Both the position numbers and the translations under genes were made by a program. A stretch of 16,709 nucleotides of DNA, taken from assembly GCA_029012165.1 (NCBI GenBank), contig JAQXLO010000216.1:1-16709 (forward strand), given 5' to 3'. Source of the stretch: Oscillospiraceae bacterium (GTDB lineage: Bacteria > Bacillota > Clostridia > Oscillospirales > Acutalibacteraceae). Shown here one piece after another: positions 8,130 to 15,235 of the stretch. The first letter of the stretch is position 1; each line of letters begins with the position of its first letter. The notes beneath the pieces were generated by a model. It searched no databases and was not told the origin of the DNA. It saw nothing but the letters and a program-made list of their open reading frames with translations.

Positions 8130-8158
8130 ATTTAACCATACTCCACCTGAATAATCAA
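8130..8158 (-). promoter_or_regulatory. Candidate sigma-A promoter for the ABC/LysM-CAP operon
   Basis: On the minus strand TTGATT (8153-8158) and TTAAAT (8130-8135) are separated by 17 nt in an AT-rich leader in front of the ATPase gene. Each hexamer matches four of six consensus bases, so this is a reasonable but unproven call. Confidence 0.4.
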
Positions 8159-8203
8159 TATGGTACCCTAAAAATTTGATAATTTTTTAGAATTGCGCAA
8201 AGT

Positions 8204-8228
8204 AAAAAAAGGCGAAGTCATGTCCGCC
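8204..8228 (-). terminator. Intrinsic terminator of the DUF134 gene
   Basis: Read on the minus strand a 6-bp stem, GGCGGA/TTCGCC including one G-T pair, encloses the loop CATGAC and is followed by seven T. It lies 27 nt after the DUF134 stop and separates that gene from the ABC operon downstream on the same strand. Confidence 0.7.
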
Positions 8229-8254
8229 GCTTTCCGATTTCACATTGCGAACGG

Positions 8255-8611
8255 CTACGCCTCTTCACCTGAATAAGTTCTTGCGTGTCTGCGGCATCCC
8301 CCGCAGCCGCAGGCTCTCTCCTCGCCGCTGCAGAGCGTGTAGTCACCGCCCTCAATGCGTATACCCACTCCGCCCACCAAGGCCTCGGCCAGTTTCCCTC
8401 GGGCAGCGTTGTAAATGGACTGCACCGTGGTGCGGGCAACCTGCATATACTGTGCACATTCCAACTGAGAAAAGCCCTCTTTGTCGATCAGACGGATGGT
8501 TTCGTACTCATCGACGGTGAGGATGATCCGATGGTCGCTTCCGCCCTCGGGGCAAAAGTCCCTGACTGCCGGCAAATGGCAGACTTTCCTGCTTTTTTTC
8601 GGTCTGGGCAT
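8255..8611 (-). CDS. DUF134-family predicted DNA-binding protein, Cys-rich
   Basis: The 118-residue protein begins MPRPKKSRKVCHLPAV and continues with ILTVDEYETIRLIDKEG, the DUF134 signature. A helix-turn-helix follows at about 45-75 (GFSQLECAQYMQVARTTVQS), resembling sigma-70 region 4. Seven Cys are present: C11, C20, C52 and C94, plus a C-terminal CGCGGC at 101-106. This suggests metal, Fe-S or thiol sensing, which is inferred. Some relatives carry a NifX/NafY-like cofactor-binding domain after the DUF134 part; here only a 25-residue tail is left. The start at 8611 is fixed by AGGAAG upstream; an in-frame extension to 8686 would begin inside the promoter region. It is divergent from the CoA-disulfide reductase fusion gene and a good candidate to regulate it. 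Confidence 0.88.
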   Translation of the reverse strand: MPRPKKSRKVCHLPAVRDFCPEGGSDHRIILTVDEYETIRLIDKEGFSQLECAQYMQVARTTVQSIYNAARGKLAEALVGGVGIRIEGGDYTLCSGEERACGCGGCRRHARTYSGEEA

Positions 8612-8616
8612 AGACT

Positions 8617-8622
8617 CTTCCT
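8617..8622 (-). promoter_or_regulatory. Ribosome binding site of the DUF134 gene
   Basis: AGGAAG on the minus strand, 5 nt before the ATG at 8611, supports the MPRPKK start over the in-frame upstream Met residues. Confidence 0.55.
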
Positions 8623-8632
8623 TCCAAAATAA

Positions 8633-8661
8633 TTGACACATACCGGGAAATATGATATGAT
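8633..8661 (+). promoter_or_regulatory. Near-consensus promoter for the CoA-disulfide reductase fusion operon
   Basis: TTGACA (8633-8638), a 17-nt spacer and TATGAT (8656-8661) differ from the sigma-70/sigma-A consensus by one base. Transcription would start near 8668 and leave a leader of about 85 nt before the ATG at 8753. The element lies upstream of and partly behind the DUF134 promoter, so the two transcripts run toward each other. Confidence 0.8.
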
Positions 8662-8674
8662 ACATTTGATTTTC

Positions 8675-8684
8675 GGCATATGCC
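8675..8684. promoter_or_regulatory. Candidate operator palindrome GGCATATGCC
   Basis: A perfect 10-bp inverted repeat lies between the two facing promoters, close after both predicted start sites. Its half GGCATATG recurs at 8712-8719, centre-to-centre distance 37 bp, overlapping the -35 box of the minus-strand promoter. A repressor bound here could block both directions. The DUF134 protein encoded next to it is the natural candidate; this link is inferred. Confidence 0.4.
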
Positions 8685-8694
8685 ATTTATCGTC

Positions 8695-8723
8695 ATTGTA
8701 GCACCTTTTCAGGCATATGTCAA
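8695..8723 (-). promoter_or_regulatory. Near-consensus promoter for the DUF134 gene
   Basis: On the minus strand TTGACA (8718-8723), 17 nt, TACAAT (8695-8700): a perfect -35 and a -10 with one mismatch. Transcription would begin near 8688 and pass through the plus-strand promoter before reaching the DUF134 start at 8611. Confidence 0.75.
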
Positions 8724-8752
8724 CAACACAAACGATAAGCGAGGTTTTTTAA

Positions 8753-11320
8753 ATGAAAGTCATGATCATCGGCGGTGTTGCCGCCGGAACAAAAGCCGCC
8801 GCCAAAATCAAGCGTGCGGATCGCTCTGCGCAGGTCGAGATCTTCACCAAGAGCGGCGATATCTCCTACGCAGGATGCGCTCTGCCGTACTATGTCGGCG
8901 GTGAGATCGAGACACGGGACGAGCTGATCGTCAACTCTCCCAAAAAGTTTTCCGCCCTGACCGGCGCTCTCGTACACACCGGCCGGGAAGCCGTCCGTGT
9001 GAACCCGGCAAACAAGACCGTCGTTTTCCGCAGTACGGCGACCGGCGAAGAGGAAACAGTGGACTATGACAAGCTGATTCTTGCCTGCGGCGCTTCCCCG
9101 ATCATTCCCGAAATAGACGGCGTGGGGCTGGACGGTGTGTTTACGGTGCGCACCCCGGACGATGCCGCCGCTATTCGCAGCTATATCGAAAACAACAACT
9201 GCAAAAATGCCGTCGTTGTCGGCGCAGGCTTCATCGGCATGGAGATGGCAGAGAATTTGATGGCGCAGAAGCTGTCTGTAGCTGTCGTGGATATGGCAGG
9301 ACAGATCCTGCCAAATATTCTTGACCCGGAAATGGCGGGCTACGCCGCAAGAGAACTGCGAAAAAACGGACTGCGGATCCTGACCGGCACAACCGTTTCC
9401 GCCCTTGTGGGAGACGGTGCGGTGCGTGCTGTCGCCACCTCCGCCGGGGAGCTTGCGGCCGATGTGGTGATCTTGAGCATCGGCATTCGCCCGGCCACCG
9501 CTTTTCTGGACGGTTCCGGCGTGGAAACACTGCACGGCGCCGTGGTCGTGGATGCGTGTCAAAAGACCAATCTGGACGATATTTATGCGGTCGGCGACTG
9601 CGCCGTGGTGAAAAACCGCATCACGGGAGAAGCACAGTGGTCTGCCATGGGCTCCACCGCAAATATCACCGCAAGATGTCTCGCCAAAACCCTTACCGGC
9701 ACCGAAAGCGTCTATGACGGTTGTCTCGGCACGGGTGTGGTCAAGCTCTCCGAAACACTGAATGCCGGCAGAACAGGGCTTTCCGAACAGCAGGCCTTGC
9801 AAGCGGGCTTCGATGTGGAAACGGTGGTCTGCGTCAGTGACGACAAGGCACACTATTATCCCGATGCTTCGACCTTTGTCACCAAGCTTATCGCCGATAG
9901 ATCCACCAAAAAACTTCTCGGGATGCAGGTGCTCGGCGTCGCCGTGGACAAAATGACGGACATTGCGGTTGTTGCCATTTCCGCCGGATTAAAGGTGAGC
10001 GATCTGGACACCATGGACATGGCCTATGCCCCGCCTTTCTCCACGGCGATCCACCCTTTTGTGCAGGCGTGCTATGTGCTGGAAAATAAAATGTGCGGCG
10101 CTTTGGAGACGATCTCCCCTGCGGAGTATCTGGCAGGCAAAGCCAAGGGCTACCGTGTTCTCGACGTTCAGCCCGAAGCGAAAATCTTTGGCGCCACATG
10201 GGTCGATCTCGGCAAAGTCAACGGCGAGATGGAGGGCATCGGAAAGGACGAAAAGCTGCTTCTGGTTTGCACAAGGGGCAAGCGTGGCTATCTGCTGCAA
10301 AACCGGCTGAAGTATTACGGCTACACCCACACGAAGGTATTGGAGGGCGGCGCATTCTTCAACACGGTAAAGGTGGACAACCCCACGGGAACGCTTTCCC
10401 CCGCAGAGATCAAGCGTGTCAAGGGTCTCGGCTGCTTGCAGGACAAGCGCTTTGCCGATGTGTTCAACGTGCGTGTCATCACCAAAAACGGCAAGATCTC
10501 GGCAGCGCAGCAGCGCATCATCGCAGAAGCTGCAGAAAAATTCGGCAACGGCGAAGTCACCATGACCTCCCGTCTGACGCTGGAGATTCAGGGCGTGCAC
10601 TACGCCGACATCCCCGATCTGCTGACGTTTTTGCAAGAAAACGGTCTGCTCACCGGCGGCACCGGCTCTCTGGTGCGCCCGGTCGTCTCCTGCAAGGGCA
10701 CGACCTGCCAGTACGGACTGATCGACACATTCGGCTTGAGCGAAAAGATCCATGAACGCTTCTATATCGGCTACCACGATGTCACCCTGCCCCATAAATT
10801 TAAAATTGCCGTCGGCGGCTGTCCAAACAACTGCGTAAAGCCCGATCTGAACGATCTCGGCGTCATTGGTCAGCGTGTTCCCGTACTGAATACACAGCTG
10901 TGCCGTGGGTGCAAAAAGTGTCAGGTGGAAACGGCCTGTCCCATCCACGCCGCAAGGCTGGAGGACGGCAAGCTGGTCATCGGCACGGACTGCAACAACT
11001 GCGGACGCTGCAGAAGCAAGTGCCCCTTCGGTGCGATCACCGAATATACGGACGGCTACAAAGTTTACATCGGCGGCAGATGGGGCAAGAAGTTTGCCAA
11101 CGGCAGAGCGCTTGACAAGATCTTCACCTCCGAAGAGGAGGTCATGGATGTGATCGAGCGTGCCATCCTTTTCTTCCGTGACGAGGGTATTTCCGGCGAA
11201 CGCTTTGCCGACACCATTCAGCGTCTCGGCTTTGACTATGTGCAGGACAAGCTTTTGTATACTGCGATCGACAAGGAGTCCATTCTGCACAAAACGGTCA
11301 AGGGCGGTGCAACTTGCTGA
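8753..11320 (+). CDS. CoA-disulfide/persulfide reductase-rhodanese-siroheme reductase-like-ferredoxin fusion
   Basis: This 855-residue cytoplasmic protein joins several sulfur-redox modules. Residues 1-445 form an FAD/NAD(P)H disulfide reductase of the CoADR class: GGVAAG (7-12), single active Cys42 in SYAGCALPYY, second nucleotide fold VVVGAGFIG (154-162), FAD motif YAVGDC, and AYAPPFS (424-430). Residues 450-540 are a rhodanese domain with the active loop C506-TRGKR. About 570-710 resembles nitrite/sulfite reductase domains, with C647-x4-C652 and C690-x3-C694 in GGCPNNC. Two [4Fe-4S] motifs follow: C717, C720, C723, C729 and C747, C750, C753, C757. A helical tail ends the protein. CoADR-rhodanese fusions are known persulfide/polysulfide reductases; the added reductase and ferredoxin suggest electron delivery to sulfite, polysulfide or another acceptor (inferred). 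ATG at 8753 follows GCGAGG. The stop overlaps the next ATG by one base. Confidence 0.9.
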   Translation: MKVMIIGGVAAGTKAAAKIKRADRSAQVEIFTKSGDISYAGCALPYYVGGEIETRDELIVNSPKKFSALTGALVHTGREAVRVNPANKTVVFRSTATGEEETVDYDKLILACGASPIIPEIDGVGLDGVFTVRTPDDAAAIRSYIENNNCKNAVVVGAGFIGMEMAENLMAQKLSVAVVDMAGQILPNILDPEMAGYAARELRKNGLRILTGTTVSALVGDGAVRAVATSAGELAADVVILSIGIRPATAFLDGSGVETLHGAVVVDACQKTNLDDIYAVGDCAVVKNRITGEAQWSAMGSTANITARCLAKTLTGTESVYDGCLGTGVVKLSETLNAGRTGLSEQQALQAGFDVETVVCVSDDKAHYYPDASTFVTKLIADRSTKKLLGMQVLGVAVDKMTDIAVVAISAGLKVSDLDTMDMAYAPPFSTAIHPFVQACYVLENKMCGALETISPAEYLAGKAKGYRVLDVQPEAKIFGATWVDLGKVNGEMEGIGKDEKLLLVCTRGKRGYLLQNRLKYYGYTHTKVLEGGAFFNTVKVDNPTGTLSPAEIKRVKGLGCLQDKRFADVFNVRVITKNGKISAAQQRIIAEAAEKFGNGEVTMTSRLTLEIQGVHYADIPDLLTFLQENGLLTGGTGSLVRPVVSCKGTTCQYGLIDTFGLSEKIHERFYIGYHDVTLPHKFKIAVGGCPNNCVKPDLNDLGVIGQRVPVLNTQLCRGCKKCQVETACPIHAARLEDGKLVIGTDCNNCGRCRSKCPFGAITEYTDGYKVYIGGRWGKKFANGRALDKIFTSEEEVMDVIERAILFFRDEGISGERFADTIQRLGFDYVQDKLLYTAIDKESILHKTVKGGATC

Positions 11321-12276
11321 TGAAACGTTTAACTGCCTCCCTGCTCGCTTTGCTGTTATTCTTCCTTTGCGGATGCACGGCGCAGGAAAGCACCGAAACT
11401 GCACCGACGTCTGCCGATACGGTCACCTTCACCGATGCGCTGGATCGGGTCGTCACTCTTTCCCGGCAGCCGCAGCGTGTCGCCGCTCTGCTGGGAAGCT
11501 TTGCGGACGTCTGGCTTTTGTCCGGCGGAACGCTTTGTGCCGCCCCGGAGGACGCATGGGACGACTTTGGACTGGAGCTTGGAGATGCCGTCCATCTCGG
11601 CGGCGCCCATTCTCCCAGTTTGGAAACGCTTCTCTCCGCCGACCCCGATTTTGTCATTGCCAGCGCATCCACCGCCGCTGACGTGGAAATGCAGGAAGTG
11701 TTGGAGAATGCCGGAATCCCCACAGCATATTTTGATGTGGACTGCTTTGCGGATTATCTGGAAATGCTTCGCATCTGCACCGACATCACCGGCAGAAAAG
11801 ACCTCTACCGCCAAAATGGCACAGAGCTGCAAGAGCGTATCGACGCCGTTCGGGAGGACTGTCTGCGTGCCGACCTGTCCGAACACGAGCGCACCGTGCT
11901 TTTGCTCCGAACTTCCTCCGGTTCGGTCAAGGCTAAGGGAAGCGAGGGCACCATACTCGGAGAAATGCTCTCCGACCTTGGCTGTATCAACATCGCAGAC
12001 AGGGACGACACCCTGACGGATTCCCTGAGCGTGGAGAGCGTCATCCGCCAAAACCCCTACCGCATTTTTGTCGTCACCATGGGAAACGATACGCAAAAGG
12101 CCATGGAGAATCTGACGAACATGATGGACGAGAATCCTGCATGGGGAACCCTCGATGCGGTCCGGGAAAACCGACTGTACGTTATGGACCGCAAACTGTT
12201 CAACACCAAACCAAATGCAAAATGGGCGGAATCGTATGAAAAACTCAGCAAAATACTGCTCGAAACAGATAAGTAA
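11320..12276 (+). CDS. ABC importer substrate-binding lipoprotein, FepB/BtuF type
   Basis: The 318-residue lipoprotein has a short charged start, a hydrophobic stretch and lipobox LCGC (lipid-modified Cys19). The body fits the periplasmic-binding family TroA/BtuF used for iron-siderophore, heme or cobalamin uptake: TFTDALDRVVTL and QRVAAL near the front, LETLLSADPDFVIA in the first lobe, a long linking helix, and ESVIRQNPYRIFVVT in the second lobe. The ligand cannot be assigned. The ATG at 11320 overlaps the TGA of the fusion enzyme by one base (TGATG), a translational-coupling arrangement, with AGGGCGG about 10 nt upstream. A TTG two codons earlier is in frame but less likely. Its 3' end overlaps the permease gene by 41 nt. 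Confidence 0.88.
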   Translation: MKRLTASLLALLLFFLCGCTAQESTETAPTSADTVTFTDALDRVVTLSRQPQRVAALLGSFADVWLLSGGTLCAAPEDAWDDFGLELGDAVHLGGAHSPSLETLLSADPDFVIASASTAADVEMQEVLENAGIPTAYFDVDCFADYLEMLRICTDITGRKDLYRQNGTELQERIDAVREDCLRADLSEHERTVLLLRTSSGSVKAKGSEGTILGEMLSDLGCINIADRDDTLTDSLSVESVIRQNPYRIFVVTMGNDTQKAMENLTNMMDENPAWGTLDAVRENRLYVMDRKLFNTKPNAKWAESYEKLSKILLETDK

Positions 12277-13261
12277 AATTAAACGGCTGTATGCGGCGGG
12301 ATTTTTGTTTCTCCTGTTCGCCGTTGCCGCCGGTCTGCTGCTCGGCAGTACAACCCTTTCCCTTGCGGAGATACGCCGGGCATTCACCGATGGCTTCGAC
12401 GCCTCGGCCGGTACACGGATCTTCGCCTATGTCCGACTGCCGAGAACGGCGGCCACACTGCTTTGCGGTGCGGCACTCGCCGTTTCCGGCGCAGTGATCC
12501 AAGCCGTTTTTGCCAACCGTCTCGCTTCTCCCAGCATTATCGGCGTCAATGCCGGTGCGGGACTTGCCGTGACGCTTTGCACGGCGCTGGGGATCTACGG
12601 CGGGTGGCGGCTGTCTGCCTTTGCTTTTCTCGGTGCATTCGGCGCTGTGGCACTGGTCAGTCTCGGTGCTCGAAAATGGGGGGCGTCCCGTGGTACGGTG
12701 ATCCTGATCGGTGTTGCATTAAACAGCTTGCTGGGTGCGGTCAGCGACACGATCGTCACCTTCTGTCCTGACGTGGGCGTCATGCGCAGCGATTTCAAAA
12801 TCGGCGAATTTACGGCGGTGACCTACCCGAAGCTGCTCCCCGCCGCAGTGCTGATTTTTCTCACTGTGGTCGTTCTGCTTACCATGACCAACGAGCTGGA
12901 AGTGCTCACCTTAGGCGAGGACACCGCCAAAGGACTGGGCATGAATACATCGCTCCTGCGCACGCTGTTTCTGCTGTTGGCGGCGCTCCTTGCCGGCTGT
13001 GCGGTCAGTCTTGCGGGACTTTTATCCTTTGTCGGACTGATCGTTCCCCACGCCGTCCGCCGTCTCGCCGGCAGTAAAGCTTCCGCACTGCTGGGGCTGT
13101 GCGCCCTGTACGGCGCCGCTTTTGTGTGTCTTTGCGACACCATCGCCAGAACGGCGTTTGCCCCCTACGAAATCCCCGTAGGCATTATCATGGCCTTCCT
13201 CGGTGCGCCCTTCTTCGTGTTTATTCTGATCAGAGGAAAGGGAGGACACGCCCGTGATTGA
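12236..13261 (+). CDS. ABC importer permease, FecCD family
   Basis: The 341-residue, very hydrophobic protein has the family blocks: RLPRTAATLLCGAALAVSGAVIQAVFANRLASPSIIGVN (about 62-100, family motifs RLPR and SGAVIQ), then LGEDTAKGLGM before the ATPase-coupling helix, and SFVGLIVPHAVRR near 280. About nine to ten membrane helices are expected, as in BtuC. It forms the channel for the ligand delivered by the lipoprotein. The start at 12236 is preferred because GGGCGGA lies about 5 nt upstream; Met codons at 12155 and 12215 are in frame, deeper inside the lipoprotein gene, and without support. The end overlaps the ATPase gene by 8 nt. Confidence 0.92.
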   Translation: MKNSAKYCSKQISKIKRLYAAGFLFLLFAVAAGLLLGSTTLSLAEIRRAFTDGFDASAGTRIFAYVRLPRTAATLLCGAALAVSGAVIQAVFANRLASPSIIGVNAGAGLAVTLCTALGIYGGWRLSAFAFLGAFGAVALVSLGARKWGASRGTVILIGVALNSLLGAVSDTIVTFCPDVGVMRSDFKIGEFTAVTYPKLLPAAVLIFLTVVVLLTMTNELEVLTLGEDTAKGLGMNTSLLRTLFLLLAALLAGCAVSLAGLLSFVGLIVPHAVRRLAGSKASALLGLCALYGAAFVCLCDTIARTAFAPYEIPVGIIMAFLGAPFFVFILIRGKGGHARD

Positions 13262-14009
13262 GCTGCAAGATATCACCGTCGGCTACGGCGAAAAGCCTGT
13301 TTTAAACGAACTGTCCCTGACACTTCCCAAGGGGAAACTCCTCTCCCTGATCGGCGCAAACGGTTCGGGAAAAAGCACGCTGCTGAAAGCGATTGTCGGC
13401 ATTGCGCAATGCAGTGCGGGCAAAATTCTCATTGACGGCAAACCATCGACAGAGATGTCCCGCCGGGAACCGGCAAAAAAAATTGCCTATCTTCCCCAGG
13501 GCAAAAGCGTCCCGGACATGACGGTCGGGCAGATGGTTCTGCACGGGCGGTTCCCCCACCTGCACTATCCCCGGCGATACGGCGAGAAGGACAGGCAGAT
13601 CGCCCGGGACGCACTTCGGAAAATGGGATTGGAGTCCCTTATTGACAGACCGCTTTCCTCCCTTTCGGGCGGTATGCGGCAAAACGCCTATATCGCCATG
13701 GCGCTCACGCAGGACGCCGACTACATCCTTTTGGATGAGCCGACGACCTATCTGGACATCGCCAATCAAGTGGAGCTGATGCACATACTGCGCACTCTCA
13801 CCGGGAGCGGAAAGGGCGTTGTCACCGTTATGCATGATCTTCCCCTTGCCTTCGGCTTTTCCGACAGCATTGCCGCCATCCGCAACGGACGCATCGCTGT
13901 TTGTGATACGCCGCAAGCCGTTTGCGGCACCGGCATTGTTTCGGAAATTTTCGGCATAGAACTGCGATACGCCGCAGGTGAAAATGTGTACCATTACTGC
14001 TACACATGA
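13254..14009 (+). CDS. ABC importer ATP-binding protein, FepC/BtuD type
   Basis: The 251-residue ATPase of the importer has Walker A GANGSGKST (34-42), Q-loop YLPQGKS (79-85), signature LSGGMRQ (137-143), Walker B YILLDEP (157-163), D-loop YLDI and an H-loop with MHD. The pattern matches iron-chelate/cobalamin-type ATPases of the FecE/FepC group. The start is a GTG at 13254, overlapping the permease stop by 8 nt, with GGGAGG about 8 nt upstream. It is the last gene of the fusion-enzyme operon. I see no clear hairpin terminator in the 88 nt that follow, so read-through into the trxB-like gene is possible. Two details deserve notice: the signature has M in place of the usual Q, and no fourth component is present. 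Confidence 0.93.
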   Translation: MIELQDITVGYGEKPVLNELSLTLPKGKLLSLIGANGSGKSTLLKAIVGIAQCSAGKILIDGKPSTEMSRREPAKKIAYLPQGKSVPDMTVGQMVLHGRFPHLHYPRRYGEKDRQIARDALRKMGLESLIDRPLSSLSGGMRQNAYIAMALTQDADYILLDEPTTYLDIANQVELMHILRTLTGSGKGVVTVMHDLPLAFGFSDSIAAIRNGRIAVCDTPQAVCGTGIVSEIFGIELRYAAGENVYHYCYT

Positions 14010-14063
14010 CTGCAAGCTTTATAAAAATACGGATCGCCTGTGCTAAATCCGCCAAGAAAACGG

Positions 14064-14069
14064 TATACT
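14064..14069 (+). promoter_or_regulatory. Possible -10 box (TATACT) before the trxB-like gene
   Basis: TATACT lies 28 nt before the ATG in an 88-nt gap. The -35 region at the right distance (about 14040-14046) is poor, so either a weak or regulated promoter sits here or the gene relies on read-through. Confidence 0.3.
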
Positions 14070-14097
14070 ATCCATAGCAGAAAACGGGAGGTTCGCT

Positions 14098-15021
14098 ATG
14101 GAACACATATACGATACGGTCATCCTCGGCGGCGGTCCTGCGGGATATACCGCCGCACTGTATGCGGCGCACGCAGGACTGAACACGGTTTTGCTGGAGA
14201 AGATGTCCCCCGGCGGTCAAATGGCACTGACCGGCGAAATCGACAATTATCCCGGCTTTGAAACCGGGATCGACGGCTTTACCCTCGGCATGAAAATGCA
14301 GAAAGCCGCACAAAGCTTCGGCACGGAAACGGAATACGCCGAAGTGACAAGCACAGATCTGTCCGGCAGGGTCAAAAATCTACAGACTGCAAAGGGTATT
14401 TACCGTGCAAAAACCGTTATCCTTTCCACCGGCGCTGCTCCACGCCCCCTCGGCATCGAGGGAGAGCAGGCGCTTCTCGGCAGAGGGGTACACTACTGTG
14501 CCCATTGTGACGGCAGATTTTACAAAGGCAAAACCGTCGTTGTGGTGGGCGGTGGTAATTCCGCAGCGGCGGATGCGCTGTATCTTGCGGGACTTGCCGA
14601 AAAGGTGTATGTACTGCATCGGCGGGACACTTTGCGCTGTACCCAAATCTATCGCAAAGCTTTACGCAACCAAAAGAATGTGCAGATTCTCTTTAACACC
14701 ACGGTCGCCGCATGGATCACAGAGGGCAAACTCACCGGCATCCAAGTGCAAAACACCCTCACAGGTGACATCTCTCCACTGCGGTGTGACGGCGTATTTG
14801 TCAGTATCGGCAGAACGCCTGTCACCGGCTTTCTCTCGGGTGCGGTTGCACTGGACGAAAACGGATATATCCTTGCCGACGAGTCCACCAAAACGAGCGT
14901 TCCCGGCGTGTTTGCCGCAGGCGATGTGCGCACAAAGCTTCTTCGGCAGATCGTCACCGCCGCCGCAGACGGTGCCGTTGCCGCACACTGCGCCGAGATG
15001 TATTTGATGCAAAACGGTTAA
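14098..15021 (+). CDS. trxB: Thioredoxin reductase-like NAD(P)H/FAD oxidoreductase
   Basis: The 307-residue flavoprotein has the standard TrxB layout and length: FAD fold GGGPAG (11-16), GGQMALTGEIDNYPGF (39-54), redox-active C134-AHC137-D, nucleotide fold GGGNSAAADA (151-160), HRRDTLR (174-180) with the arginines that suit NADPH, and the FAD-closing AAGDVR near 280. It should pass electrons from NAD(P)H to thioredoxin or a related disulfide carrier. GGGAGG precedes the ATG by 7 nt. The active site CAHC replaces the common CATC; this variation occurs in the family. No thioredoxin gene is adjacent, so the partner must be elsewhere. A ferredoxin-dependent or NADH-dependent relative is an alternative for an anaerobe, but the HRRD motif favours NADPH. 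Confidence 0.9.
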   Translation: MEHIYDTVILGGGPAGYTAALYAAHAGLNTVLLEKMSPGGQMALTGEIDNYPGFETGIDGFTLGMKMQKAAQSFGTETEYAEVTSTDLSGRVKNLQTAKGIYRAKTVILSTGAAPRPLGIEGEQALLGRGVHYCAHCDGRFYKGKTVVVVGGGNSAAADALYLAGLAEKVYVLHRRDTLRCTQIYRKALRNQKNVQILFNTTVAAWITEGKLTGIQVQNTLTGDISPLRCDGVFVSIGRTPVTGFLSGAVALDENGYILADESTKTSVPGVFAAGDVRTKLLRQIVTAAADGAVAAHCAEMYLMQNG

Positions 15022-15060
15022 ATGGCTTCCAAGGCAAAAAAATTTGAATAGAGAACCCAT

Positions 15061-15093
15061 TTTTGCAACCTCTGCGGTTCGAAATGTACGCAT
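15061..15093 (-). pseudogene. Possible MerR-type N-terminal remnant
   Basis: Read on the minus strand, a good ribosome site (GGGAGGTGA) and TATACT precede an ATG at 15093 that encodes MRTFRTAEVAK, which resembles the first turn of MerR-family helix-turn-helix proteins. After the 11th codon the resemblance stops, and the frame runs on antisense into the trxB-like gene. It may be a truncated regulator, or chance similarity over 11 residues. The rest of the 15022-15190 gap shows no other gene. Confidence 0.25.
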
Positions 15094-15190
15094 CTGCCAA
15101 TCACCTCCCTTTCCGGGAACAGTATACCACACTGCAAAAGTCTGGTGTAATAATGGAGAGTTGATAACAAATTGTCACTTGACCAAGAGA

Positions 15191-15229
15191 AACAAAAAGC
15201 AAACCCCGCCCTCCGTAGAGAGCGGGGTT
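15191..15229 (-). terminator. Intrinsic terminator of tRNA-Leu
   Basis: A 12-bp stem at 15202-15229, including G-T pairs, is closed by a UACG tetraloop on a C-G pair (UNCG type) and followed on the minus strand by TTGCTTTTTG. It begins 7 nt after the tRNA CCA end. Confidence 0.8.
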
Positions 15230-15235
15230 CCGTGT

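Noticed and set aside
8612..8686. N-terminal extension of the DUF134 protein up to 8686
   Set aside because: It would begin almost at the predicted transcription start, adds residues unlike the family, and the AGGAAG site points to 8611.
9989..11404. 471-codon minus frame opposite the fusion enzyme
   Set aside because: It runs antisense across the rhodanese, reductase and ferredoxin motifs and past the gene end, with no leader or domain.
12155..12235. Longer permease start at 12155 or 12215
   Set aside because: The extra residues are polar and come from the lipoprotein frame; FecCD proteins begin with a short charged tail as given by 12236.
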